Below, piece after piece: positions 42,157 to 56,758 of a stretch of 64,000 nt of DNA. Position 1 is the first letter of the stretch. Each line of letters starts with the position of its first letter. The translations under genes were made by a program, and so were the position numbers. Under the pieces are notes generated by a model, which saw only the letters and a list, made by a program, of their open reading frames with translations, was not told where the DNA came from and made no database searches. The DNA comes from Lepas anatifera (taxonomy: Eukaryota > Arthropoda > Thecostraca > Lepadidae), in contig JAOTON010001814.1 in the NCBI GenBank assembly GCA_034440635.1, positions 1,674,001 through 1,738,000 of the forward strand, written 5' to 3'.

Positions 42157-42403
42157 ATGAAGAATGACATCAGTGGCTACATTCGATGTGCGGAGGAAGA
42201 GAGTGGAGAGCCCATGGAAATTCCCGTGGAAGAAGATGGAACGGTGCTGCTGTCGACGTTATCGGCGCAGTTTCCGGGTGCTTGTGGCTTAAAATATCGG
42301 TCTGAAACAAGAAGCTTGAGAGGTGTGAGATTGTTGGAGGGAAAAATGCGTGCACCGGAAACTGGATGGGGCAAAGAGTTGTATATATGTGTTTTTCCTA
42401 AAG
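42157..42403 (+). CDS. TARDBP: TDP-43 first coding exon (N-terminal domain)
   Basis: The ATG at 42157 opens MKNDISGYIRCAEEESGEP, and continues through EDGTVLLSTLSAQFPGACGL and RGVRLLEGKMRAPETGWG to VFPK, where a GTGAGA donor starts at 42404 (phase 1). This is the TDP-43 N-terminal domain, which in known proteins is a ubiquitin-like fold that drives oligomerisation; the EDGTVLLSTL and QFPGACGL motifs are diagnostic. TDP-43 is a mainly nuclear RNA-binding protein acting in splicing and RNA stability. The start is chosen because it aligns with the usual N-terminus; an in-frame upstream extension to 42118 has no ATG support. The upstream 250 bases are repeat and artefact, so the promoter is unclear. 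No breaks are seen. Confidence 0.95.
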
Positions 42404-42764
42404 GTGAGAATCGATTTCTGCAGGCTGCGCCATGAACATCAGCCATTTTGGAAATATGAATGTATATGTCAGGTATCTTACCATAGTTTTACTGCTTTGG
42501 AATTATTCAGTAATTATTCTCGGATTCTTATGGTCTAGTAAATTCAGCAAGTCTTTTTAGCATTGAATGTGTCTTTGAGCCTGTCAACCAGATAATAACT
42601 AGTTCATTGTTGTACTTTGACAGTAATCAGCAGTCCGCAAAATGTGGCAGCCCTAAGCATGCCCCAATTGGGGCTGGAATTTGGTTGTTGGGGCAAACTC
42701 TTTTAATGGGGTGGGGGTACTATCTCTATTTTTAATAAATTTTGTTTTGTTGCTGTTGTATCTC

Positions 42765-42995
42765 ACTGAAGCATCAATGGACTTTCACGAGACCCTGACC
42801 CCACCACCCAATGAGCAACTCCCACAGAAGGGTTGATTTAGAAGCCAAGTTTACGTCCAAAGACGACGGCCGCCCGCTCAGGTCCCCTCTCATCATCAGT
42901 TGCCACCGACCTGTACGTGGTAAACTATTGAGCGCCGGAGCCTCTGGGAACCGATCCCAAGCCTGGACATGCACTGCCACTGCATGCTCTACACG
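42765..42995 (-). mobile_element. tRNA-derived SINE, family 2, copy b (in TARDBP intron)
   Basis: Collinear with 41165-41478: CGAGACCCTGACCCCACCAC, GATTTAGAAGCCAAG, GTAAACTATTGAGCGCCGGA and GGAACCGATCCCAAGCCTGG. The tRNA-like head is truncated at 42995. Same minus orientation as copy a. Confidence 0.75.
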
Positions 42996-43109
42996 CCACA
43001 ATGCCTACAAGTTTTGAATTAATCCATTTTGGACCAGCCAGTCTGCAAAGTATGGCAGCAGGCCAGACGAGTCGCACCAGCCATCTAAAATTCTCGCACC
43101 ACCAGCATC

Positions 43110-43672
43110 CAAAAATTCACACCAATCTGCCACATACCAGGGAAAAAATGCACCCATTCCTACCCCTACAATGCAATGCTACCTCAATCATTAGTCACTT
43201 AAGGACTCTTTATAAGGCACCTCCTGTGTCTTAATGGTCATTCAGCCATTATTTGTTTAGTTTAAGTGTCACTAGCCTCACAAATTCGCACCAGGTTGGT
43301 AAAGTTTGCACCACTCGGTCCTGTATCCAAGGGAACTCGCCACGGACAAGATCTCGTCGAAAATGCCACACTTTGCACACTGGTGGACTAGTGTGCAAAG
43401 TATGACATTTTCGGCGAGATCTCATCTGTGCGAGTGCCCTCAGTGACAGGAGCAGGTGGTGGAAATTTTATCAACCTGGTGCAAATTTTTTGACTGGTGC
43501 GAGGAAGGTTACACTAAAAACCAAACATATAATGGCTGAATGGTTATAAAAACAAAGGAGGGCGCCTTATAAAAGTCATTAACTAACTAACTAATAAGAG
43601 AGGTAGCATTGCATGGTGTGGGTAGGAATGGATGTGTTTTTCGCACCAGTATATGGCATATTTGGTGCATGG
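43110..43672. repeat. Foldback palindrome, arms about 275 bp, tiny loop
   Basis: The left arm (about 43110-43383) matches the reverse complement of 43388-43672: CCATTCCTACCC / GGGTAGGAATGG, GCAATGCTACCTC / GAGGTAGCATTGC, ATTCAGCCATTAT / ATAATGGCTGAAT, TTTGCACACT / AGTGTGCAAA. Arms are imperfect with small indels. It lies in the sense orientation of the TARDBP intron, so the pre-mRNA could fold into long double-stranded RNA. Confidence 0.8.
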
Positions 43673-44427
43673 TTTTAAGATAACTTTATTTAATAGTAAA
43701 TTTAAAAGTGGTTCATTCTTGCCTGGGTAACATCACACACCCATAACTGCAAGGTGTATCAACAATTTAAATGTTATTCCAGAAATAAAACGTTTTACTA
43801 CTGTTTGGGCCACATCTTGATTCCTTGTGTATTTTTACATTTGCAAGAAGGCATCACAATTTGGAATACTTTCAACAGTTCAGAGAGAAAAACATCTTCA
43901 TGCCCATGTAATGCCAAACCATAGGCTGACCCCTGCTCTTGGAGGGGCTGGCACAATTTGTCAGCCAAAAATAATGCCTTTGATGGTAGAAATGCAAACA
44001 AATTGCATATCAGGAAGGTTTCTTAGGAGTTATAGGATTGTTTTTTATGTAGCTATAAATGTTTTTAGGTTTGTCATGGCTTCTGCTGGGAGTATATTTG
44101 ACAAGGAAAGAAGACAAACAATAAGTAGAGAAGCAAGTACACAATGATTCAAATAACAGCAAGTATCAAGGCACTTTGAAATGTGACCTCATCCAGTACT
44201 GAATATTTATTACATCATAGCTTCCAAATGTACATCATCATCCCCACTTCCTCAACAAGTACACTGGTTGGGGAAGTTATGGAATGGGGAAGAAGTTATG
44301 AAATTTTATTTCCAGGAAAAAAATTAAAAAAGTCACTCAATGGAGCTATGATACCGCAATATTCCCAGGTTCTGAAAAAAACTTGTTTCATCCATCTACC
44401 TAGAGATGTTTTAGAACACCTACTTAA
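43673..44427. other. TARDBP intron sequence, nothing recognised
   Basis: Short frames only; no family motif seen. Confidence 0.5.
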
Positions 44428-44877
44428 AGGGAATGTGGCACCGTCACAACGTGATTTTAACTGAGATAGCCAAGTTGTAAAGCAGGTCGGAAAACCCTGT
44501 GTTCCATATTTCATTTGTCTTGGAACTCGATATTTCCGTAGAAAAAAGCTAAAACCTATCTGACACTAACCCCCCTCAGCCCCCCGTCGCCGGCAGCCAT
44601 TGTTGTGAGCTACTGGTGTGACGGTACTCGGTACTGTCACGATGAGCATCAGCCAATCGAAGCCCTTGAAGTGTTTCAAGTATGGTAGTGGTGACCAGAT
44701 CGTGACATCATCCACAGGCTGATATTTATCTCTTTTTCTAGAAGAGTATTTTTAAAAAGCAAATATTGAGCTTATTGTATATTTTTCAGAGAAATCGTGA
44801 GTGGTTTCATTATTTTTTATTAAAAGTACGCCTAATAACACTAAATTCCAGGATTCGACCAAGGTGCTACATTCCCT
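44428..44877 (+). mobile_element. TTAA MITE (Kolobok-like), copy 3, in TARDBP intron
   Basis: Starts AGGGAATGTGGCACCGTC, ends AAGGTGCTACATTCCCT, TTAA at 44424-44427 and 44878-44881. Collinear with 12591-13042, but the central TGACGTCA has been lost. Confidence 0.8.
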
Positions 44878-44881
44878 TTAA

Positions 44882-47800
44882 TAGAAAAAAACATGTCGAT
44901 TATGCTAAGACAGGCTCAAGGAAGGACAAAAGTATAAAACCAGAGGTACACTGCACAGGCTCCACATCCCGGGCTTGAACTGAGTTGCCCTCTCACAGCA
45001 AAACTCACACTTCCTCTATGAAGTGTTTGGAATTTAGATTTAGAAAATAACTGTAATTTAAGCTTTTGAAAGGCATTCGTTGGCTGAGTTTCTTTAACAC
45101 ATCTAGAAACTTTAAGTATAAGCTTTCTTTCACCTGGTATTTTTTAAGCTATTTTTGTCGACAAAAATGTGACGCTTTCAAGAAAAATTTTCTTTTCTGG
45201 TGCTATTTTAACTAATCACTGTTGTTTGTTTAGTTTATGTTATCCTTGTGTCCCCCATGTGGTCACCTTGGCTTACCAGTGCTGACCCAATGATCAGTGC
45301 CTACCCCAGGAGCTCCTTCTCTGCCCCAAAGCATGGCCAAAAGATGCCCCAAACTGGTAGGTTTGCCCTGAGGCTGCCCCAACGAGATCTCGTCGAAACA
45401 TGCCACATTCTGCAGACTGGCCTCCACAGAATTCAGCCCCTGCTTGTGCTCACAACAGCTCTGGTATTTGTGCCTAACTGCAGAATTTTAAAGTTGAACA
45501 TCCCCAAGAAGCTTTCTCACTTGAGCTAAATATGTACCTCTTGATTCATGACTCATCACCAGAATCAGCAGGATTTGCTTCCTCCATTTTTCACATCAGT
45601 TCAAGGAAACTCCATCAAAACGGCACGTTGTTATAGCTAACTTGTCTCTGCACATCTTCATTATGAATACATATTGATACCGCCCTTAGGTAGTGGTGTA
45701 GGATTAGGTTTAGGAAGCAAGTGTTAAGAATAGGTTATGGGCTGGTATGCAGAACATAAGTGACTTTTCAGGGTCAGTTGGGGAAATTGTGTTCAGAGTT
45801 CCCAATAATAGCTACATTCCCAATAAAGCGAAGAATGACCCTTAATTGGAAATGCTCATTCCATGAATGGAGACTCTTTCCAAAAAAGGAAATGCATGTG
45901 GTAACTGGGAATGCTTCCATGCTGTGTTGCTATGGTATTGCTGTATTTTCTAGGGCTCTAATAAATTAGAAATAGTGTTTGCTGCAAAAATGGTCAGTCC
46001 TCAATAACCACGTTTCTTTGCTGATTAAACTAGTTTGCATTAACAATTTATGCCCATTGAGCTGATATTATGGTCATAGACAACTTATAGTTCAGGAAGT
46101 GACACACCGTTCCTGCTTAATTTACGGGAAGAAATCATGCTGCATGATGGTAGAACAGTATAATAGTTGAGGGTTGTTTTATGTCTGACAGTGAATAAAA
46201 ATGTTCAAACTGACCGAATTACCATTTCTCAGCATTATTTCAGATTACCCACAGAGCAACAGGTATTTTAAGGCACAAGCCCCCCTCCCCCACCGGTCAC
46301 GTGGCTGGAAGTACCGGTTTTGTGAAAATAAATATCTTCAATACATGTTTTTGTGATGACAATGTGTGTTTCTTCCAGTATTTTGCATGGCTTTTCTGAA
46401 AAAAGCAATGTCCAGGAATCCAATTAAAGTTATACAGGAGCGTTGCAATGCAATTTCTTTCGTCGGTATGTTCCGATGGAATAAGGTCGTGAAGTTTGAG
46501 CGAATATTTGAGGTATAATTCAAAGTTGAATATCTTCATTCAAGGCAGAAGTCCCTCCAAAATTAATGTAGAAGGCGAATCGAGCAGGAAGAATGCTTCC
46601 CATGTTATTGTTGGACGGCCTTGGGTGCTTTCTAAAAAATGGGCCTGATGTTTGCCATGTTTGGAAGCTTCCGTTTCCAATTTTGGAAGGAGGATTTTCT
46701 TTTGTGGGTCATTTTTCCCATTCTTAAGAATGTAGCTATTTTGGGAAATCAGACCACATTCCCCTCCCCCTGCCCTCTGAAGTGTTTGGGTCACCTTAAA
46801 TCATGCTCCAGGTGGGACAGAAATGTAGTGACTGGAGCAGAATTTCTTTCCACTGGGCAGATTTTCCTCAGGGCAATTGTTGCTTTAGTTTTTCCATCTC
46901 ATGTTTCGATTTAATATAGAAATACACAATACGTTATACAATAGATAACCGTGAAAGTACACAACTTTGTTCCAAAAAAGTAGCTGTAGTCCACCAGGAA
47001 TAAATGTTTGATCGTCCTACAGACCTTCGTTCCATGCACAATTTCGATGGTGATCGGACGGTGTATCCAGATACATTTACGATCCTGATACGCTTTATAC
47101 TTTTTTGAAACGGTTTATACTCTTGACCACTTATACTCTTGACCATTTCCAATCTGGTTCTCATCCATCCGCTTAAGAAAATCTGGCAGCATGATGGCAA
47201 TTGATAACATTACAGTACAGGGGGTAAAAAGTGAAGGAGAGCAAACTGCAGAGGGTAAAGCTTTTTGCAAATCCAGTTGAATGGAAAATGAAGGAAAACG
47301 TCACTGGTGCGCCAGAAATGGAGACAATTGAGATTGAAATTTGTTCTATCTGTTACAGTTCCATCCTGATGCTCTGTTTGATCGCGATCGCCTATCAGCC
47401 ATGGGGACTAAGTGAGAGTAATTTTGTGTTCCACCAAAACTCAAGGTGGAAAATATGGCCTTCTGTGTTCACTATGTACCAGTAACCAGAGCTATTCTTT
47501 TAGTGACTTTACCTATAGGCAGGAACTTTTTAGATAAAGGTCCTTATCTAAGGACAGAAACCTAAACTAGCTGAGATAATGTATGGAGCGTTTCAGAAAA
47601 GAGGTGTAGCCGGATGAACCATGTGAGCATCGGGGACATGCACCCAAGAAATAATTATTTAAAAGCTAGTGATGTTTCATCCACAATATTTTGTTCCAGT
47701 GGGAATGGCCAGTGTTATAACAATATTTGCAATCAGAAAGTTACAATTTGGTCGACCCTATCATCACACAAAAATTGGAGGATCCAGGACTTCATTTGTG

Positions 47801-48244
47801 GGGGGGGGGAATAGGGTCCCCTGCCATGGCCTCGGAACAGCCTCTGACCGCATTTATTGTAGGCATTCAGGCATTTGGGGAGGGGGAAGGGTTCTTGAGC
47901 CCCTAGTCCGCGTGGTGTTCGCCAATGGCACAACATTAACACGCGCATTGGCGGAGGTCTGAGTCACCTTCGCTTTGACGGGGTGACGGGGGGAGGGTGG
48001 GTACACGCCCCACGCTAAGATCTCGAAGATCACGCAAAATAGAGAAAAAACGGTAAATGGTGTTGGATAGCCCATCCAGTTCTCTAAAGAAACTATTTGG
48101 AATATTTTTTGTGAGGTCACATTTGAGGTCACTAGATGTCTAGATGCCACGCCTGGATGCCACCATAAGGATACCATGTAGACGAAAGTTTTCAGTCATT
48201 ACATCTGAACTAGTAAAGATAGAGCTACTTTATCTAGAACATAG
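44882..48244. other. TARDBP intron sequence, no gene recognised
   Basis: Mostly unique-looking sequence. 45380-45420 repeats a GAGATCTCGTCGAAA word also present in the foldback. 47775-47960 has a hAT-like left end word (TTGGAGGATCCAGG) without a partner. No exon-like segment was supported. Confidence 0.45.
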
Positions 48245-48705
48245 GAATCCTCGCAGCAAGCGGAATCAAATGATGTATAGTATGACCTTGCTGGGTTAAA
48301 TCAGGTCAAATATTAGATTTAACCTGGCATGAGGTCAGGTCAAGGTTAAATAAGGTCAACATGCATATCGTTAAAACTGCAAGAATGAGGCAGGCCTAAT
48401 GCTGCTAGAATAGTTGCTCTACCACCATCCATTATTAAATTATTCAGTTTAAACAATTTTTCTCATATATTTCTAATTGAGAGGTCACGTCTCATACCTG
48501 ATCTTAGGCCATTGATATAAAAATACCGGAACATATTTTGTAGAACTCAGTGGGGCCATTTTATGGTATGAGTTTCAATTGGATAGGTCTACCTTGCTCT
48601 GACTTATGCCATCTTAAAAAAATTGAGGTGAGGTTACTTGACCTGAACTGGTGACCTGACCTAAGATAACCCAACCTTAAAATTTTGGAAACAGTAGTAA
48701 TAATG
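48245..48705 (+). repeat. AGGTCA/TGACCT-rich repeat, copy 6, left part
   Basis: GAGGTCAGGTCAAGGTTAAAT, GTATGACCTTGC and GGTGACCTGACCTAAG mark the family; it is related to 4200-4800. The repeat is cut at 48705 by a TIR element and resumes at 50029 with GTACGGCGGTGCTACACGCC and the hairpin GGGAGGCGGGTACCCGCCCT (to about 50110). Confidence 0.65.
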
Positions 48706-50028
48706 ACCTGGGCCCCATTTCATAAAAGGCGTAACTTATGTTTATAGCGTAGAAGTAGCATAGGGCAGCGTAGAAAGTGAATAATACACCACAATCTTGT
48801 TTCACAAAAATGCAGCGTAAAACACAACTACTTGTTAAGTTACGCTGCTCTAAACTACGCTGTACTGGAATGCAGCGTAGAATATTGCCAATATTGTTTA
48901 ATATAGCAGACAACATGTACGTTAAATATGTAAAACACTCCTGAAAAGCTATGCAAGATATAGCAGCGTAACATTTATCAGACAATGAAGCAAAACATGA
49001 AAAATATATAATTTCTTATGAAATTCTGAATCTGAGGCAAAATTAGGTAGTGTAGTGAAGGACAAAAAGAGTCATGAATGTAAAATAAACTTAAATAAAA
49101 AAGGTGTGCAAGTTCTTCCTTGCACAGGTATGAAGTGCAAGTTGCACATCCCAAATTGAGCTGAAATTTAGAGTTCTATGGCCATTTGGTATGCCAAAAA
49201 TGATGATAGCTATTGATGCAAATGCACAGGAAAGCTGACATTGATTTATACTTTAGACTTCCCGCTGTTACTGTTATTTTACAGTCTAGTGAGGACAGAA
49301 CCCTAGATAGGCTGACGCTGACAAAGTGTTATATGGAGTCTATGGAGGGTAAAAATTCAATTAAGGTATCTGTCACCAACAAAATCCAAGTATCTCTACT
49401 GAGGCCTCTGGCGAAAATGATGATATACCTAGGTACCTAAGTACCAGCATATTGATCTAGTTATTCTTCAAAAATGTTTACTCACTATTCCTTTCCCAGT
49501 TTCTCGAAATTATAAGGTTCACAGACCTTTCACAGTTCACTCATAATTAGTAAATACAATTCACCGCAAACTCCACTGAACTACACTCACACAACAATAC
49601 AATAACCTTTTTAAGGCCTTCTCGACAGTAACTACCTAAAAAAATGTGGTACTGCCAAAAACAAATACGTCATATTTTTATTGCGTCAGCTGTTAGTGCA
49701 TCTTCCTCCGCAGTATTTGTAAAAGTGCATTAGAAACTTAAAAATCGAATAAAAGCAAATAAGTACGATAATTTTCATTCAGTTTATTTATTTAAAAAAT
49801 ATAAATGCTCTTTTTAATGTTAATAAAGCAAGTTATATGCCATATTTGATAGGGGTAATTCCATTCTGGAATTGGGCGTAATTCACGCTGCATTTGATAT
49901 CTACGCCGCTTTCGCGTGAATCTCACCGCTCTTTGTGAAACGTGATTCTGAGTACGGCGTAACTTTGCAGGTGAATGTGGTGTAAAACACGCCGCATTTC
50001 TACAACTTTTATGAAATGGGGCCCAGGT
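48706..50028. mobile_element. TIR DNA element, 1.3 kb (possibly Harbinger/ISL2EU-like)
   Basis: ACCTGGGCCCCATTTCAT begins the left end and its reverse complement ends the right end, with AAAAG continuing the match. GCGTAA/GTAGCG words recur near both ends in inverted orientation. The interior has no recognised coding sequence. It sits inside AGGTCA-rich copy 6. The superfamily is a guess from the GGGCCC-type terminus; no clear TSD. Confidence 0.65.
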
Positions 50029-50110
50029 TAAAGGTACGCCTAGTACGGCGGTGCTACACGCCGCTGTTTTTATTCTGTCTCCAGAAAACTCGAGGGAGGC
50101 GGGTACCCGC

Positions 50111-51235
50111 CCTCTCCCGTCAATACGCGTGTAAACAAGAGGATAGCAGAGCGAAGCTGCAGGGTGCAATTTTTCAGAGTTGGTGTTTGATAAAAGTGTA
50201 TCGCGGTGCGTTCGTCAGTCTTGTTACAAATGAGTTGAAAATCCGTGCTCACACTCTCCCGTTGTCAGTGGTCGGCCATTTTGCTTCCACGCCACTGACC
50301 CGGGTTATGGGCGGGAATGCTTGACCAATATACGCTTTCAAGTGATAATTGTCTAAGTGGCATGAGCTCAGCGCTTGGTGCGTTGTCAGGCATCAATACC
50401 CCTCATAATATCACTTTGATATAAGAACTGGTATTACCTAAGATCAGATCAAGATGGGTCATAATGCAAATCATTGGAATTTCAGTGACAAAACACAATG
50501 CCGTCAAAATATACACTCGATCGTCATTCCTTGCGAAGTTATTGAACTGAAACCATTTTCTTTAAGATACCATGTATTTGATTGATTATTGTTTTAGGGC
50601 GCCAACCTGCGAGGTCATATAGCGCCCATAACACTTTCTGCAGTCAAGCTTATAAATTTGTCTGTCTTTAGGAGTAAATTTCGTCTACAGTGAACTAATA
50701 TTTACATTAAGAGTGATTCTTTCACATGTAGTTATGATTCTCACTGCACGGATGCATGGTCACAGATTCAAACAGTTTACCGCGCCGGAGGCGCCGGCGC
50801 GGGGCGCCGGGCATCACTCGGCGCCCACCCCGCGCCAACGGACCCAGGGGCCCGGGGGCGGGGCCAGACGCCGGACCCAAGCCCGACGTAACGAGCTCCC
50901 GTCGCTCCGAGACTTGAAAGGCCCCGAGCAAAGAGACCGCCAATGGCGCGGGCCTATCAGCGCGGTTGACTACAAAACACGCGTTTAACCAGGATCAATA
51001 TTATCGTAAGTCAATGTCTCTAGATAGACAGCACCCGTTCAACCATACTGGAGTCACGGCCAAACCATGTATTTCGATAAGAAGGATCATGAACTCACCA
51101 TGTATTTCCGATGAAGAGTTCATGATCCTTATCTGACGGTTGGCCATTCCCACTAGAACTCCCATGACCACTAAGTGTTGGGTGGGGTGGCCCTACTAGG
51201 ATATAGATTTTGAAATAATCGTTACAACACTCTCA
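50111..51235. other. TARDBP intron: possible SINE relic and very GC-rich patch
   Basis: 50283-50405 weakly resembles the family-1 SINE (CTTCCACGCCACTGACCCGG and TTGGTGCGTTG). 50776-50880 is an unusually GC-rich block (GGCGCCGGCGCGGGGCGCC) with no gene. 51090-51130 holds a short inverted repeat around CATGTATTTC. Confidence 0.35.
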
Positions 51236-51430
51236 CTGCTTCCCCTTGAAAATTGTTCTGAGGGGACATCGTGTGACCTGAACTGGTGACGAGGGCCTAC
51301 AACTTTCAGGAAAGCTGCTAATGATATCAGGTAATGGTGTTCAAAGTACGACGGTGCTGCGCGCCGTCATTTTGTACCAGCTGTGAAAAACCTAAGGGGC
51401 GGTGGGTGAGTGCTCTTCCGCCCCCCCTCG
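51236..51430 (+). repeat. AGGTCA-type repeat, copy 7, 3'-terminal part
   Basis: CGTGTGACCTGAACTGGTGAC, then GACGGTGCTGCGCGCCGTC and the hairpin GGGGCGGTGGGTGAGTGCTC to CCGCCCCCC, match the right-hand architecture of copies 1, 2 and 6. Confidence 0.5.
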
Positions 51431-53979
<2,549 letters not shown>

Positions 53980-54380
53980 GTGGCCTGTATGTATCTGCTT
54001 CCCCTGCCCCTACGTCTGACCGAGCTGCAGTGAAGGGTGGTATTCCATTGTGTGGGCCAGAGCTGCGTGAGTTATCGAAGCGTTGAAAGATCAGTTGTGA
54101 CAATTGCTGTTTTCCAAGTTTATTTTGATTACTGTCCAGTGAAAGTCAAATGTGTACTATTTTTTTGCACTTTAAAAAAGGTAAAATTTTGTTTGTGGAT
54201 CAAGCTCATTTTTCGGCACGCCAGGTGACAGACTATAACTAGCGTACTGAATGGCATGGTTCGGAAAGAAATCCTCCCCGAAACGCCTTGCGAAGGCGAC
54301 GTTGTTGATAGCAGGGTTGTAGCATTGCCCTCCCAGTTCTGGTTCTAGCTCCTCCACTCACACTCCACTCCATCCCTCAG

Positions 54381-54550
54381 AAAACAAGCGAAAAAATGAC
54401 GAGGCGATGGACACCAGCCTGGCCAAGACGAAGCGACTGGACTTGAAGCAGAAGTGCTCGGACCTGATAGTGTTGGGTCTGCCGTGGAAGACCACTGAAC
54501 AGCAGCTGCGGGAGTACTTCGCTTCTTTCGGCGAGGTTCTCATGGCTCAG
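54381..54550 (+). CDS. TARDBP: TDP-43 second coding exon (nuclear localisation signal and start of RRM1)
   Basis: It follows a CCCTCAG acceptor and ends at GCTCAG before GTGAGA. At 170 bases, it joins the first exon in phase 1 and leaves phase 0, so the two give 139 complete codons. It encodes [20 protein letters not shown] (a bipartite KRK...KTKR nuclear localisation signal in the known TDP-43 position) and then [18 protein letters not shown] and [14 protein letters not shown], the first half of RRM1 including the RNP2 strand and the RNA-contacting Trp. As I recall, vertebrate TARDBP has introns at equivalent places. The next exon (RNP1, the GFGFVRF part) was not found up to 64000, so the gene continues beyond the window or is interrupted. 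Confidence 0.95.
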
Positions 54551-55496
54551 GTGAGAGCGGGGTCGAACGCTGGCTGGGGCAATGTTGGGCAGAGAGGCGT
54601 TGACACTGATGGATGAAAAATGGATGGATGGATGGATTTATTTATTTATTGAAATTGATGGATGTAACACATTTTCCGGTATTTCGATTGCACCTGTTCG
54701 TGGTTTCGGTTTTTTCTCCCCAACAGGTACCGAATCTGCTCAAAATTCGCCTCCCCGGTCAGCACCAGCCCGGGTCCGTCCCCTCTGAAAAATTCCGTGG
54801 CGACGCCCATGTTTGTGCGTGAATTCGTTCGGGTCGTTATGACCGGAGTTAGATGGGGATGATATAAAAGCTCATTATTTTTTACCCCACGAGACCTCCT
54901 CGACGATTGTATTCTCATAGATGCTTCTCCGTACTTATCAGTTTAATTTATGGTGAAAATATGAGTTATCGATATGATGTACCTTCTTCGTATGAGTAAA
55001 CGGATATCTGTGAAATTGTAAGCGCTGCCCCACAGAAACGATGCTGTTTCAGAAAGTTGGAACCCAGGTTGAAAAAAGCATTTGCAAATAGAATAGGTGA
55101 ATCGGAACCAGGCGAAAGTTCAAGAGTACCTATTTGATTTGTATCCACTGGGAAGAAATTTTGGAGCGCCTCTATCTTTATACCTCGCCCCGTTTTAAAT
55201 ACGAATTAATGTTATGTCTCAGGACGCGTAACAGATCAAATGTCTACAAAGTGAAAATTCGGGGGATATTCAACGTATTATTGTGTGTGCTTTTCAAACC
55301 ACAGGTTGCATCGTTAGGGAGGAAATAATAACCACCTGACAAGGAGGGACGCCGGAGGGACCGCGGTGGCTGCCATTTGGCGCCGTCTTCTATTCGCTCC
55401 CTCTGTGCTCAAATCTGAAATCTTATCGCGGAAGCCAGGCAGCACCGATGGGTTGAACATCCAAATAGCGTCGGTTCTCGAAATTTGAGTTTGAAA
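54551..55496. other. Next TARDBP intron start; MITE fragment at 54726-54818
   Basis: 54612-54655 has a GGAT/TTTA microsatellite. 54726-54818 (AAAATTCGCCTCCC, TCAGCACCAG, AAAAATTCCGTGGCGACG) matches the right half of the 57286-57474 hAT MITE. The rest has nothing recognised. Confidence 0.55.
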
Positions 55497-55936
55497 AGGG
55501 AATGTGACACCTTTATAACGTGCTTTTAACTGAGATAGCCAAGTTGTAGAGCATGCCGGAAAACCCGGTACTCTACTTATCATTTGTCTTGAAACTCAAA
55601 ATTTTCGAAGAGAAAAGCTAAAAACCTACCTCAAATGTGCCCCTTATGTACCTCAAGCAGCAGGCCACAGTTGTCAGGCTGTTGGTGTGACGACATATGC
55701 TGACGTCACGGCGAGTATCAGCCAATCAAAGCCTATGGAATATGGTAGTTGTTGCCAGATCACGATATCATCCACAGGCAGATAATAATTTTTTCCCAAG
55801 AGGCGCACTTTGAAAATATAAATATTGCGCTTATTGTACTTTTTTTAGAGAAATCATGGACGATTCCATAATTTTCGGCTAAAAGTTCCTCTAATTACAC
55901 TAAATTCCAGGATTCGACCAAGGTGCCACATTCCCT
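55497..55936 (+). mobile_element. TTAA MITE (Kolobok-like), copy 4
   Basis: Starts AGGGAATGTGACACC, ends GGTGCCACATTCCCT, right TTAA at 55937-55940; the left TTAA is altered. The interior retains GCTGACGTCACGGCGAG and CCAATC. Confidence 0.75.
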
Positions 55937-55940
55937 TTAA

Positions 55941-56068
55941 AGGAAATTGTATGCCTGCGGAAATGTTGAGTTTCAAGACAAATGATATCTGGAGTACCAG
56001 GTTTTCCGGCATGCTTTACAATTTGGCTATCTTAGTTAAGATCACGTTATAAAGGTGCCACATTCCCT
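55941..56068 (-). mobile_element. TTAA MITE (Kolobok-like), copy 5, internally deleted
   Basis: It is inverted and abuts copy 4 across one TTAA (55937-55940). It ends GGTGCCACATTCCCT with TTAA at 56069-56072. Only the outer arm remains. Confidence 0.7.
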
Positions 56069-56117
56069 TTAAATACGATGTGGTCGAGCAGTGGATGCTA
56101 CAGCTTTGATGAGGGTG

Positions 56118-56758
56118 GTCCTAACAGTGCTTTGCGTAGGACCCACGTGCCAGTTCTGTGTTTACTGTACTGGTGGCTTGGCTGAGTCTTGGTTCGCGGA
56201 CCCACGGCCAGTTCCTGTTTCACTGTACTGGTGGGCTTGGCTGGGTCTTGGCTACTTGGACCCCGTGCCGCGTGTTTCTGTACTGGTGGGCTTGGCTGGT
56301 CTTTTGGGCCGTGCCGTGTTGTGACTGGTGGGTCGGTGTTTGGTCACCAGCTCTTTGGTTTGAGTTCCGTGTTTCACTGTACTGGTGGAGCTTGGCTGGA
56401 GTCTTGGTTACTTTGCATAGGACCCACGCGCTAGTTCCGTGTTTCACTGTACTGGTGGAGCTTGGCTGGAGTCTTGGTTACTTTGCATAGGACCCACGCG
56501 CTAGTTCCGTGTTTCACTGTACTGGTGGAGCTCGGCTGGAGTCTTGGTTACTTTGCATAGGACCCACGCGCTAGTTCCGTGTTTCACTGTACTGGTGGAG
56601 CTTGGCTGGAGTCTTGGTTACTTTGCACAGGACCCACGCGCAAGTTCCGTGTTTCACTATACTGGTGGAGCTTGGCTGGAGTCTTGGTTACTTTGCATAG
56701 GACCCACGCGCTAGTTCCGTGTTTCACTGTACTGGTGGAGCTCGGCTGGAGTCTTGGT
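56118..56758 (+). repeat. 70-bp minisatellite
   Basis: GTTTCACTGTACTGGTGGAG recurs at 56371, 56441, 56511, 56581, 56651 and 56721, exactly 70 bases apart, with diverged copies to the left (from about 56118). The period is not a multiple of three, so apparent proteins are frame-cycling artefacts. Confidence 0.95.

Noticed and set aside
55275..55330. Third TARDBP exon after AACCACAG at about 55302
   Set aside because: The sequence after the acceptor does not encode the expected RRM1 continuation.
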